A stretch of DNA of 64,000 bases from Aphrocallistes beatrix (GCA_963281255.1 OY725489.1:2852001-2916000); one strand, 5' to 3'. Shown: positions 21,720-33,085, counted from the stretch's first letter. Numbers and translations: made by a program. The notes: generated from the letters alone by a model not told the origin.

Positions 21720-22229
21720 TTTTATGCGAACAAAAAGGATCTTTACCGACCACATAAGGGTGCGCGTAATTGGGAGGTGCCCAAATTCAAGGCGCCATTT
21801 TCCATCACAGACAACAATATGTCACAATAGCAATGCACACATAACAGTAGATATGTAAGCACGTCACAACCAAGTGTAATTGGAATTTAGGTTAGTGAGA
21901 AATTGAGAAATGCAAACACCATCCATAATTGGCAAAATTCTAAAAATATCAACATGTGCATGTTCACTGTACATGGCTAACTATATTTAGAATTCTGTCA
22001 CCACAATACAAGAAACTACATAGTTCTATTATTAGCATGTGAGGCGGAACAACTATGGGCACCACAACTGTAGTTAATTTTAACGAGTTACACTAAATCA
22101 ATATAAGTATGGAAATAATTAATGTCATGACTAATTCAAAAAATGTCTTCTTCTGAATAAGAAACTATTTCTACATTTCGCAGCGCAGATCTCCCGAAGG
22201 TTTGCATTCCGGCTGATTTTGAATCTAGC
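21720..22229. other. Non-coding 5' flank of the Mutator-like gene
   Basis: No domain or clear TIR. The stretch presumably contains the 5' terminus of the Mutator-like element, but I could not find a matching inverted repeat downstream of 24513. Confidence 0.4.
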
Positions 22230-24285
22230 ATGGAGTCAAGTGGGTCTGACAATGAAGGTGATTTCATATTCAAAGTCCCAACAACCCCAACTGATTTAAC
22301 ACCAGCTACATCCACGCCTACTGAGCTCGGATCTACTCTCTCTCAAGTAGCCCTCTCTTCGCAGACATCCGAAGAATCGGATAACACGGCACCAGCTACC
22401 CCAGTTCATACCAAAAAGCAGCGAGGACATAAACTCAACACTGGGAGGTTTCGGAAGGTTGAGGGACTCAAAAGAAAATCTACTTTCACACCATCCACCA
22501 CAAAGCGATTACCGCTTCCTACTAGCACTCCGAAATCTAAAACACTATTACAGCAAGTGAAGTTTCCTAAGCCCAATAAACGCCTCAGTATTATGGTACA
22601 GAAGGATGGAGCTCAATCATTTCGTGATCTCTACGTTCCTCATGGCTCGCATATAATTGATATCAATATACTGAGTACGGTGTTCTCTCTATTGAGATGC
22701 GCTGAGGCACACTTCACTGGTAAATTGAATCTGTATCAAAACGCTTTTCGTGATGGGTTACAATCATATCTCTTGTTGAAATGCAGTCGCTGCCATCTTG
22801 TGCGTGCTGAATTTCCCACATCCTGTCTGGTTGGAATGAAATCTAATGAAGCCGTGAACGATCCTCAAATGCTTTGCTGTAAAAAGTTGGAAATCAACGT
22901 TAGAGCTTTACTAGCAGCACACTGTACTTCTATGAGCTTGAGTGATTTTCGACTGACCTGCAATCTCCTTAATATACAAAATACCTGGCATAGAATGTCC
23001 AAGTCTCTACTCGCGCAATTGGTCCTTTCTACAGATAAAATATGCCAGCAATCCATGTCCATGACAGCAAAAGAAGTGAGAGCCAAAGCTGAGTCATCTA
23101 ACATTCCTGGTTGCAAGGTATGCGCGGTGAGCTTTGACGGATCTTGGCACAGGCGCGCCATTCGCCGGGGCTATTGGAGTCAAAACGGGGAAAGTCCTTG
23201 ACTACGTCCTTTACGAACGCGTGTGTAACAAATGTATCAGATGGACGGAAGAACGTAAGAAAGAAAATCCAGAGGAATACAGCGAATACTGGGAGAAACA
23301 TTCGAGCGAATGCCCAGCTAACTTCTCTGGAACAAGTCAGGCGATGGAATCTTCTGCTGCAATAGAAATCTGGGGTGGATCAGTTGACAAGCATTCTCTA
23401 GCCTATACTACATATGTGGGAGATGGGGACTCAAGCTCTTTCAAAAGGTTGGAACAAAATAATCCTTACAAAGGAATGGAAGTTATCCGGAAAGAGGAAT
23501 GTCTTGGGCACACGCAAAAACGATTAAAGAAACACCTCAAAAAGAAGAGAACTACGAAAACAATGCCCTCCAAGCCAATACCCGCATCAAATGTCGAGAG
23601 AATTGCTCATCTATACGCTCTTGTTATTGGCAAGAACAGAGGCAGAACACCACTAGACATTCAAAACGCCCTTTACACACTGATGAATCATTTGTTCGAG
23701 GAGCACGATCGTTGCCCACACTCAAAAGAATCCTGGTGTTACTTTCAAAAGGGCCTCGCAATTTCAGCTGAGAATACCTCTCATCCACCTCCCATACTCC
23801 GACAACCCTATCTGAATAAAGACGAGTATTCGCGCCTTGAAGATGATTTCAAGAAATTTGCAAGCATTGAAATGTGTTCCGCTCTGACAATGGGATTAAC
23901 ACAGAACTGTAATGAGTCGCTACATTCAGTTGTATGGCATAATGCTCCAAAGACAAAACGTGTAGGACAAAAGTCACTTCAAGCCGCTGCTGCTATTGCT
24001 GTGTGCACTTTCAATGAAGGTTCAATGATGCTCGTAGCTATTCTGTCAGATCAACATGTACAATGTAGCCGTATAACTCTTGAACACTTAGCATCGATGG
24101 ATAAAGAAAGGAACCGCTGTAAACTTAAAGCCGTTATGGCTACTCAAAAGAGGCGTCGGAGAGTTCTCAAATCCCAATTCATTGCAGCCGAATCCTCCAG
24201 GCGTAAACGTGAAAAGGATACTACGACCTATAAATCTGGAGGTTTTGGTACTGAGCTCTCATCTGTTGCCATGAATGAATTGCCT
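22230..24285 (+). pseudogene. Mutator-like transposase (PF20700-type), one frameshift
   Basis: Two long overlapping frames form one gene. ORF 22230-23201 starts MESSGSDNEGDF with a Ser/Thr/Pro-rich, basic N-terminus. A Cys-rich stretch (LKCSRCH, LCCKK) follows, then CAVSFDGSWHRR, the first catalytic-type Asp motif. The frame then switches near 23150 to ORF 23134-24288, which reads GAIGVKTGKVLDYVLYERVC and CNKCIRW. Then come ECPANFSGTSQAMES, YTTYVGDGDSSSFKRL (second Asp motif), KEECLGHTQKRLKKHL and LTQNCNESLHSVVWH (Glu). Homologues have a few extra residues between SWHRR and the GAIGV equivalent, so a small out-of-frame deletion is likely at the break. A basic C-terminus ends at TAG 24286. Family recognised from motif order; otherwise intact. 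Confidence 0.8.
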
Positions 24286-24513
24286 TAGACGAGTGTTAAC
24301 CCTGATGACTCTGAAACAGTTTGCGAGGAATGTGAACAACACGACTGCCCAACCGGGGGAAAGAGGGCGAATGATGACTGGTTAGGCTGTGAGTTCTGCC
24401 TGAGATGGTTTCACTGTGGATGCGTCAATACCAGTCTAAAGGAAGTGGGAGATGATCCTTATATCTGTAGGAAATGTGACTTGGAATTCGAGTCCTGTGT
24501 AGAAGCTGTATAA
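24286..24513 (+). pseudogene. PHD finger in frame after the Mutator-like transposase stop
   Basis: Directly after the TAG at 24286-24288 the same frame stays open for 74 codons to a TAA at 24511-24513. It encodes a C4HC3 PHD-type finger: CEEC, CEFC followed by LRWFH and CGC, and finally CRKC. The finger is the natural C-terminal chromatin-reading module of the transposase if the TAG is a recent nonsense change or is read through. I cannot tell which. Confidence 0.75.
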
Positions 24514-26236
24514 CTATCGTTTCTGTAGTAGCATGCCACCATTAGAATAGTATGATATATTTGTTTGCTCATTTATACTATAATAAATATCTATGCATCA
24601 ATCTAGCCCAGGGAATTTGAAACTGCGTCACTAAGTAATATTAAAAATATCGGTCGACATCCCGATAGAAAAGCAACACAAAAACAGTCAATAATAGTAT
24701 CGAAATTGGAAAAATACAGTCAGGGTCACATATCATTATGAACCGCATGGGGGCCCGAAATATTTTCACAATAGAGAGAGAGTCATATATAGTAAGCGAA
24801 ATCGAAATAATAGAAATTCTATAGAACCGGTCAAATTGGGAACTAGATGATTTGTTCATAATAAGCGACTCTGACTGTACATATTGATATATGTATGCTA
24901 TTACACCATTCAATTTTGATATCAACATTCTACAAGTGCGAATATCGAAATCTACTTTTACAAAATTACAATACAGGCTTATTAGCCGTTTAGATTTCTT
25001 TTCTAGCGGAAAATACACGTCTACATAAAAAGGTGTGAAAATATGATTAAATTTTATGATAATAGTTTTTCAAGATCACGCAGACGTTCAACAGCGTCCA
25101 TACAATAAAGAATCTCCTATAATAGGAGCTGCACTAGAAATGAGAATTCTTAAACAATACAAGTGCATCACAACAGCAGGAGGGCGCAGGGGGGGAGATT
25201 GTGGTTTTTGTGATTTTCCTGTACAGAATTCAATCATTTAGAAAGCAGCATCAGAATGTATTTGTGGAAACGACTATCTCGAGATTGTAATTTGTCCATA
25301 CTTGCAATTCGAATTTTAGAATTTGTCCTAACATTGGAATTTGGGATTTTTTCAGTACACATAGCAATAGTTTTATTAATAAATTAAACTTTCGTTCTTG
25401 CTAGTAGGTGAAGTAGGCAAGTCACAGGTGTCCAAGACATATAGTGATCGCTTTCATTTACTTGTCTGGATCATAGCAAATTGATACAGCGAATTAGCTA
25501 ATTGTTGAATTTTGGTGACAGAGAAAGATTATATCTATATACTATCTACATATCTATTTATGTGTACGTGTATACATAAAATATATAATTTTAAGTTACG
25601 CACATATGTTAAAAATAGGCATTGAAATAGCGTAAACTAAGTTCAAATGGGAGATTTTCATTCTGGATCAATTGTCAAGTTTTCTATTTTTCAACCTCAA
25701 CTCAACCTCAATTGGAAAATTGGAAAAACATGGAACCAGGAGCACATGGTTGTGAAACAAGACTCCCAAATAAGGTCCATTTCGTATGAATACAGTAGAC
25801 ATTGGATCCTTGTTTAAATGTAATGCCGATTCTTGGTAAAACTCGATCTGGTATATACTTTTTAGCATCAAATCGCATGTGCGTATGTGCGTTTACTTTC
25901 AATACGATCTTATTACCAGAGGTTCCTGTACAATATATTAATTAGAATAATTAATCTGTGACTGATTTGAAAGCGTATTATTCGAATCTGTAATCCAATT
26001 AGCTATATCCCATACCCTTTAGAAGTATCCGTCTTCATGAATAGACACATTTTAGCATTATTTGTATGGGAAAGAATAAAGTGTTGAAATACTTTTGTCC
26101 GCTTAGTGTACTATATGGCCCAAATTAGTTCAATATAATTTCCAATAACGAGTGAAGTACGACGTTCCGTATTGATCATGATATCTACTAGACTAGGAGT
26201 TGTAGTAAAATATAAAATTTATTGCTTAATTTAGAA
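24514..26236. other. AT-rich non-coding stretch
   Basis: No recognised gene. The 125-residue minus frame at 24641-25018 is AT-rich and hydrophobic without a known domain and is probably chance. At ~25995-26115 a stretch (CTTCATGAATAGACACATTT, AATACTTTTGTCCG) is related to the right end of the TA-flanked MITE at 46824-47297. Confidence 0.5.
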
Positions 26237-28476
26237 CAGTGTTTCTCAACCTTTTTCTTCTCGCGGCACCCTTTCTAAACTTATACCTTTCAACGGCACC
26301 CCTTAAGGATACCGCCCTCGAAAAACATCGCCTGACATAAAATAAAATGGTGAAATTTTTTATTGTTAATTCCATCGGATTATTGAGTAGTCTACCATCT
26401 AATCGTACTTGTTGGACGGTATTTATTTTGATATTCTAGAACTGAGAACCTAAAGCTCAGTCGTACTAAAAATAGGAAAGTTATTCGTGGTTTTGCGGCG
26501 CATTCATCAATTATTTTCAAACTTATCTAATATTTTTTCAATTATATGAACCTCAAAATGGTTTTGGCCACTTTAAATATTATAAAACAGATGAATTTAG
26601 AAAAAGAGGCACTTAAAATCCAATCAAAAATATCTTTATGAGGGACTTCATTTCTAAAATGCTCAGGAAATGGCCGTTGTGATATTACGTATTGTGTATA
26701 GAAAAGAATTCTGAACATTTTTTTTTAAAATTTGTTCAGATCCGACCATTAGTTCGTAAGTTATAGTATATTGTAGGTAAAGTTCGGACATCAAACCACT
26801 CTATGGCCCCGAAAGTGCTCGATGTCAATGCTTAAAAACTATCGAAGATATATAATCTATTATAATCTTAAATGAAAGGATATATATGATAATATATAGG
26901 TTCCTCAAACATCTCTTTGTCAAAAAATAAATATTTCTTGACTTATCATCGATTTTATTGTAATACAAATTCTATGGAGAACTTTGAATAGATTAGAAAA
27001 TGGCGAATCTTGTCATGAAATAAGTTCCCAAAAGTAGATATTATACTCAAAAAACAATGCAATAGTCACTAGCAATGTATACAGAAATTTTGAAACACTC
27101 AACATGGTTATTTTGGAAGTTCAAAGCATTTATCTCCAAAATTCGGTCAAAGCCCCCCATTTATGGTCCAAAAACTGATTCCTCCATATCTCGGGAAATA
27201 TATACCCAAATTCTTAGCTCTCAATTCCTAATATACTTTTCAAGACGGTATATATCTGATTCTTAAATAATAAGTGTACTACATTGAATGGAATGCTAAG
27301 TTTTAAATTTTTATCAATGATGACGTAGCATTTTTCGAAAATCCTAACTTTGAAAACTAAAAGTCGTAGACTCTCGCTCTAACTTCCTAATATACTTTTT
27401 AGAAGCTTCATTCTAAACCGATGAATTATACTTTGTAGTGGTAGGAATATGAATTATATTCCCTAATTGGTTCAAAATATTCGGGGTTATTGGTCTCAAG
27501 GTAATTTGTGAATTTTCAGTATAATTTTGCTATTTTCACCAAAATCTGTTGGAATACATCTAATTCATTAGTATACATGCGATTAAATGCCCATGGATGC
27601 TTTTATTTATCGTTTATAGCTCATTTTACATCGTTCTTAACGTTAAAAATTCAAATCCCTATATCTCGGGACTTTAAAATTCCAAAATTGACCGTCTTTC
27701 AAACATTTTAACTCAAAATTGCTTTGAGATAGAGGTTTGAAAATTTCAGTTGTTCCATATCATTAGGCGATGAGCGTAGGACCACTCGATTTTCGATATC
27801 TTATAAATTTGTGATTTTATTGCTGATTTCCAAAGAAAATCGGGCTTTTTTCGCAGTTTTTTGGCAATTTTTTTCAAAGCCTATAAAATTAACAATTTTG
27901 GTTATTTTAACTTTCTTTAGGTTCTATGCGATTGCAAATTTCATAGACTATATATGAATAAATTTTCGAAGCATTTGATCCAAACATGTGTTTCAAAAAA
28001 ATCACAGAGTGGAGGAGGCCTTACCATTAAGATGTGCTAGGGAAAACCGAAAAAAAACGACTTTGAGACGCTGTAACTCAAAAACTAGAAATGCGAACCA
28101 AAAACTGTTTGGCATGTCTCAATATTTTTTAATTGCACTACCTGCCCACGCTTAACATCTTATATATCTCTATTCTTGATATATGCTGTAAGCCAAACCT
28201 ATGGATTTTTCACGGGCGTATCCTTAATTTGTTTTAGGGGCAGACCAATGAACAAATGATAGTAAAAGTGGAGATTGATTTGAATTATTACGACTTTAGT
28301 ATAATTAACTAATTAATAAACTAGGAAATTATTGTGAATATTGTGTCATAAATTATTCCAGAGGATTGTCAGAGGACAATCATCAAATTCAACATTGACA
28401 ATGGTATCAATATAAAATAAAATAAAGCAGTATGTATGTGTAGTAAGGCCTGCGGCACCCCGGTTGAGAACCACTG
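26237..28476 (-). mobile_element. Internally deleted derivative of the 6493-8797 hAT, with nested TTAA element
   Basis: The ends are identical in type to the intact hAT: CAGTGTTTCTCAACC at 26237 and CAGTGGTTCTCAACC inward from 28476. The TSD ATTTAGAA is exact (26229-26236; 28477-28484). Without the nested 1917-bp element it is ~320 bp: left subterminal sequence to CTAGGAAATTA joined to the right subterminal sequence at AATATTGTGTCATAAATTAT. The whole transposase gene is missing. This shows how the autonomous copy yields MITEs. Confidence 0.93.
26307..28223. mobile_element. TTAA-targeting non-autonomous element (piggyBac- or Kolobok-like), 1917 bp
   Basis: It is flanked by TTAA (26303-26306; 28224-28227), with ends GGATACCGCCCTCGAAAAA and, inward from the right, GGATACGCCCGTGAAAAA. 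The related hAT at 6493-8797 has the uninterrupted site (CACCCTTAATTTG near 6556), which proves the insertion. No transposase ORF is visible in the AT-rich interior. TTAA duplication is typical of piggyBac and Kolobok; the ends alone do not decide. Confidence 0.85.
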
Positions 28477-28495
28477 ATTTAGAAGATTAAAACTC

Positions 28496-28605
28496 ACATT
28501 CTTCCCCTCCTCCTCCCCCCTCTTCTGCCCCCTCTTCCGCCCCCGCCTCTGCCCTTGCCTCCGCTTCTGCCCCCGCCTCTAACGCCGCCGCCTCCCTCCC
28601 CAAAT
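28496..28605. repeat. Polypyrimidine CCTC/TCTGCC low-complexity tract
   Basis: Irregular tandem CTCCTCC, CTTCTGCCCC and CCGCCTCTGCC units are strongly strand-asymmetric. The 92-residue minus frame across it encodes only Ala/Glu/Gly-rich sequence and is not accepted as a gene. Confidence 0.7.
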
Positions 28606-28792
28606 TCAAGAATCTGTTTCTAGATAAAAAATAAATATTTAATACGGAATAGCAAGCAAATAAATTTCTATCAACCGAACACTCGTTTCTAATAGTTTTA
28701 ATAAATAGTAATTCTCTAAGGAACCAAAGTGTTCGGATAACCGAAGATATGCAGTCTTGATCCAAGAAAAGTATACTAAATTAAAATTAGTG

Positions 28793-29280
28793 ATGAGGCT
28801 AAGAAAATATTTGAAATATTTTATATTTGTTCTGGCCTTATATTATATATTTACATGTTTTTTCATTGGTAAGAGAGATCCACAGCGATCTCTGAACCTA
28901 ATTCTGCATCCCCTACCATCTAACTACAACACATTTTACCTGCATCCTGACTGGCTTCTGAATGGCAGTAGCTGTAAGCTCGTAACTCTAGCTACTTCCT
29001 TCATTGCAACTTCAGATCGTCTCTCCCACCTAGAGACAACGCACAGCTCAACTTTCTCCTAACGACTCAGTTCCCGTCTCTCCTACCTTCATCAACTTCG
29101 TCATATTCACAGATGATTCAGAATGGGTTCGGCTGATCAGAGCTGAGTACCAGAGTGTCACTCCCTGTCCCATACCCCCAACCCCGACCCCCTCTCCCCC
29201 TCTCCTCCGAGACTTACTCCTGGCGGTGGACTGGTTTCTCTATTTGTTATTAGGCAAAAAACTTCTATCAAAAGTAATTA
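28793..29280 (+). CDS. Possible host exon(s): type II membrane protein start, unrecognised
   Basis: From the ATG at 28793 the frame encodes MRLRKYLKYFIFVLALYYIF, a short basic tail plus a strong hydrophobic signal-anchor as in Golgi glycosyltransferases, and stays open to 29062. A good splice-donor string, TTGGTAAGAG, lies right after the anchor. In another frame further on, ~29050-29290 reads FINFVIFTDDSEWVRLIRAE and DLLLAVDWFLYL, reminiscent of fucosyltransferase-like enzymes. This is only a resemblance. Base composition here is clearly GC-richer than the neighbours. It may be a real multi-exon gene, a retained gene fragment, or neither. Confidence 0.3.
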
Positions 29281-29470
29281 ATCACTTGACCATTGGGAGG
29301 GTGTGAGAAGTTCCATGCGGAGGCGAATAACGTTGGTGGAAGAAATCCCCTTGTGGATTTGAAGGTGTGGGGTTATAGTCACCGGGGGCTGTGAATACCC
29401 CAATTGGCTGGTTGTGTATCGGGCCGGTTTGGCCGGAGAGTTTCGCACGGCTGGAGTGCGTCCTGCAGAC
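29278..29470 (-). CDS. Possible 3' exon of a host gene, Pro-rich, unrecognised
   Basis: On the minus strand two frames are open through a GC-rich stretch. One (29548-29282) encodes QPIGVFTAPGDYNPTPSNPQ and ends near 29282. The other (29493-29278) encodes SPAKPARYTTSQLGYSQPP. CTGTCTGCAG at ~29460 could be a splice acceptor. No domain is recognised, and the opposite strand has its own candidate. Confidence 0.2.
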
Positions 29471-29504
29471 AGAGGAGGACGTGCTGCAGTCACATTTTCT
29501 CAGT

Positions 29505-29650
29505 CTCAGATATGATACAACTATCATCAAAAAATGATGACTTATCACTATGTTATGATGTTATTATAACACATTAAAAAATTTTAAAACTGCCAAATTT
29601 GGTGATTTTTCTTGCGATATTGATTATAACAGTAAGACAGCCTCCAGGCA
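29505..29650 (+). repeat. R1 repeat, internal fragment
   Basis: It matches the R1 middle (ATGATACAACTATCATCAAA, TTTGGTGATTTTTC, TTATAACAGTAAGACAGCC) without either end. A run of 14 C lies just after it at ~29693-29706. Confidence 0.65.
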
Positions 29651-29820
29651 CCCTATGTTTTTAGCCGTTTTCTATCATAACCTTATTATATCACCCCCCC
29701 CCCCCATTTAATAATGTATAATACCACTACCCATATTGAAAAACGTAGTTAAATCGGTATCTAAATCTAATTCATCATTATATTGTAATGATCATATTCC
29801 AATCATTAAATAATTTTGCA

Positions 29821-31910
29821 ATGGCAGAATACACGCGTAGTAAAATATTTCATCCTGTGTTTGGTTATCCTGGACCCATTCCAGAAAATCAGCTCCCAAC
29901 AAAACTAGATCTGTACAATCATTACTTGCTTAGAAATGAAAATTCGAAATCCACTAGAGACGATATAGCGAAAGAACTCACAGAAGTAATAGTGCGTATC
30001 TATGAAAAGTCTTCCATACCAACAATATCTAAGATCAAAATAAAACAATACATCAATTCTTGTGTTATTGAGAGAGCTAAATACCATGGAAAAATATCCA
30101 AAACAAGCAACAACCTGACCGTATCCAGGATATTATTTCCGAATTCAATGTTCTGTTCGATATCTCAAGTTGCAAATCTCCGATTGAAGAAGGTAAATGA
30201 TTTTGCTCTTTTGGTAAAAAGATACCAATGTGCGAGGGGCCATTTCTCCTTGATCAGCGAAACGCTCGGAAATTATTTATATCTAGCTTGGATCGCTCGA
30301 CCACTTCCAAAAATATTGTAACTCAAAAAAGAAAAGAGGCACAATATGAAAGAGAGGAAAGAGAACTGAAGCGAAAACTGCTTGATCATCCTTCGCTGGA
30401 ATTTATAGAATGTGACTTTGAAGAGTTTGAATATTATGAGCAAAGCACATCGAATAATCACAAGCATGCACGTAATCATAATCAATTACGAAATTTAGCC
30501 ATAATGTGTGACAGATATCAAATAAGCGATCGAGCAGGCGCAGCTATAGCTACGCAGTACTACAGGATTACGGTATTATCACACCAGATGAAAAGAGTCT
30601 AATTATTGATGAAAACAAACTCCGTATATCGAGATTCTCTGTGAGAAGGGATCTAGCTGACGAAGCACCATAATATCAGTGATATCTCTGCAATTTATTT
30701 TGATGGCCGTAAAGATCCAACTCGAGTGCTGGTAGAGAGAGAAGATGGAAGTCTGCACCAAGATACTACAAATGAAGAACATTAACTATCTTATCTGAAC
30801 CAGGAAATCGGTATATTTCCCATGTAACACCAAGTTCTGGTAAAGCGAAAGATATAACAAGGGAATTGTTTGATCTTTGCAGGGAGCGAAATTCGGATTT
30901 AAAGGTGGTTGGAGCTGATGGAGCTCGAGTTAACACTGGAATCAATAATGGATGTATTAGACTCCTTGAACTCGAGTTCTCAAAACCCCTCCACTGGTTT
31001 ATTTGCCAATTACACGGTAATGAGCTTGCATTGAGGCATCTCTTTGAAACAATAGATGGAAAAACCAGTGGGCCCAATTCTTTTAAAGGAGTAATTGGAA
31101 AAGAACATTCTGATTTTGCTAGCAAGCCAATCGCGGTTTATGATCCTATATGCGGCAAAACTCAGCACATGAATTGCGAGGTTTTTAACAATTTAAGTAC
31201 AGATCAGAAATATCTATATAATATATGTCATGCAGTTCAGTCTGGTATCTGCTCATCTGAACTTGCATCGATGAAACCTGGTCCTATATATCATTCTAGA
31301 TGGACAACACTAGCTAATAGGCTGCTTCGATCTTACATATCAACGATCCATCCTACACCTGAATTGTCCCGAATTGTCTATTTTATAGTCAATTATTATG
31401 CATCAGTTTGGTTTATAATTAAGAGTAAAAACCGATATGCACAGATGGACCCAGAAACATGTTCTATGCAATATCTTTACTGCGAGAGTTACCCGAGGAT
31501 GATCAAGAAGTAATTTGTGAAGTTCTACAGAGAAATGCATATTTTTGTCACCCAGAAAATATTCTGTTATCGATGCTTGCAGACAGTGATATGCAAATTA
31601 GACAAAAGGTAGTGACAACTATTTTAGATATCCACACCAACAATTCATCATTTGGACAGATAGAAATTCTCCCATTTAAAAATCCTTCATTAAGGTTTAC
31701 TACTGAAACATACGTGAATATAATTAATTGGGAAACATCTCTTTTGACATAACCACCTTTTACCAAACACTTCTCAAAAGAAATACTACTTAATATTGTG
31801 TGTACTCCAATGGAAAGTCCAGGATATCCATGCCATACACAAGCTTTTGAAAGGTGTAAAGGCAACTTTTCCCTTAGGTAGAAGTCGATCGGACAATTTG
31901 TACATTTCTT
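29821..31910 (+). pseudogene. Transposase-like gene of an unnamed invertebrate family, frameshifted
   Basis: Order along the plus strand: MAEYTRSKIFHPVFGYPGPI (29821), then NDFALLVKRYQCARG. A frameshift follows near 30235 into KRKEAQYEREERELKRKLL. Frame changes come again near 30590 and 30670, to AIYFDGRKDPTRVLVEREDG and LKVVGADGARVNTGINNGC. The rest reads PLHWFICQLHGNELALRHLF, YLYNICHAVQSG, YHSRWTTLANRLLRSY, LPEDDQEVICEVLQR and GYPCHTQAFERCK (~31830). I recognise this order of motifs from proteins scattered in aphid, Hydra and other invertebrate genomes that behave like transposases, but I know no accepted name. The two Asp-containing motifs (YFDGRKD and GADGARVNTG) suggest an RNase H-like core. 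At least four frameshifts make it a pseudogene. No TIRs were found. Confidence 0.65.
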
Positions 31911-31949
31911 GACCCGGCCAAAATTATATACTTATAGGGATATATCTGC

Positions 31950-32967
31950 AACGAATTGATTGAAGAAACTGCAAGTCGCAGAAAGCTGAATTTTGGCCTG
32001 TGCGAGTTTCTTGGCTATGGCTCCATTAAGTTCTGAGCTCAGACGAAAATGTCGACTCATCATGGAATTATGACGTCATTGTCAAATTTTTAAAAGTTAA
32101 GCAATACAGTTATTCGAGCATAACTCAGCCATTATAGGAGATAGGCTGAAATTTTGATAGAATCTGTATACTAACATGCCTCACATATGATGCAACTATC
32201 ACTAGAAAGTGATGACTCATCACTTTGTTATGACGTTATCAATACTCATCAAAAAAATTTAAAATTGATAAATTTGGTGATTTTTCGCGCGATATCGATC
32301 ATAAGAGTAGGACAGACCATAGCCTACTATAATAAGGCCTCGAATGTCTAGCTATCGCTATTTTCAAGATATAGCCCCAACTGACCAAAACACGTTTCCA
32401 TAGCAACACTGGAATGTAAGAACATCCATGAAAAATGTCCAAATTTTTAGTATTAACACATTCGCTTCTCAGTTCTATGCGAAAAACTTTATAAACAAAA
32501 CACTTAGAAGTGCCCTTAAACGACCTCTGAAAATCACTAAATTTGACCCAAATATAGCCTGTTGCGCAATCATTTGATGACTAATCTAAATTTTCACAAC
32601 GGATATGGGTGCTTTGACACCATATTTATATATGCTGGTAATACATTCCAAGCTCTATTGTGCTTTGTTAATGATTTAAGGCAGCTCATGTATTTCTTCA
32701 TCCGTCTTCTACCGCATCCCTGGTAAAGTTACTCTTAGGCCTTATATATAGTAGGCTATGGACAGACGTATTTAGAGATGTTATTGATTAATGGTGACCG
32801 TTGATTAATGGTTGATTAATGTTGATTAATTGTTGATTAATGATTAATTGATTAATGTTTATTAATTGTTGAACGTTGATTAATTGATTAATGGTGACCG
32901 TAGGCGCCCTCCGGCGGACATAAAGTGTCCGCCAGCCGCGCAGCGAAAGCAAGTGAAGCGTGTTTGT
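31950..32967 (+). repeat. R1 repeat, nearly complete copy with nested MITE
   Basis: It starts ACGAATTGATTGAAGAAACT, runs through GACGTCATTGTCAAATTT, TGATGCAACTATCACTAGAA and TTTGGTGATTTTTCG, is interrupted by a 442-bp MITE (32318-32759), and resumes with GACGTATTTAGAGATGTTAT. A TTGATTAATG minisatellite (32785-32885) follows. It ends with the GC hairpin block at 32902-32967. Confidence 0.8.
32318..32759. mobile_element. MITE with 8-bp TSD nested in R1
   Basis: The TIRs are CATAGCCTACTATAATAAGG and, from the right, ATAGCCTACTATATATAAGG. The TSD GGACAGAC occurs at 32310-32317 and 32760-32767. Other R1 copies show the undisturbed site (GTAGGACATACATATTTAG at ~59487; AAGACAGACATGTTTAGAG at ~19524). 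Related sequence occurs at 58020-58440 and at 44150-44260. Confidence 0.88.
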
Positions 32968-32969
32968 AC

Positions 32970-33085
32970 TATATATAAAAATATAAACATTAATCAGGTT
33001 TTAATAGTAAGGATATACATTAATCGAGTTTTAATAGTAAGGATACATATTAATTGAGTTTTAATAGTAAGGATATACTATATTT
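32970..33085 (+). repeat. Short minisatellite ATTAATCGAGTTTTAATAGT
   Basis: About three tandem units of ~33 bp (ATTAATCGAGTTTTAATAGT followed by AAGGATATAC) link the GC block of one R1 copy to the start of the next. Single units also occur near 9062, 38775 (reverse) and 59070 (reverse). Confidence 0.75.

Noticed and set aside
24641-25018. 125-residue hydrophobic minus ORF
   Set aside because: No recognisable family; composition is that of AT-rich non-coding DNA.
28487-28765. 92-residue minus-strand ORF rich in Glu/Ala/Gly
   Set aside because: It is the translation of a polypyrimidine low-complexity tract.
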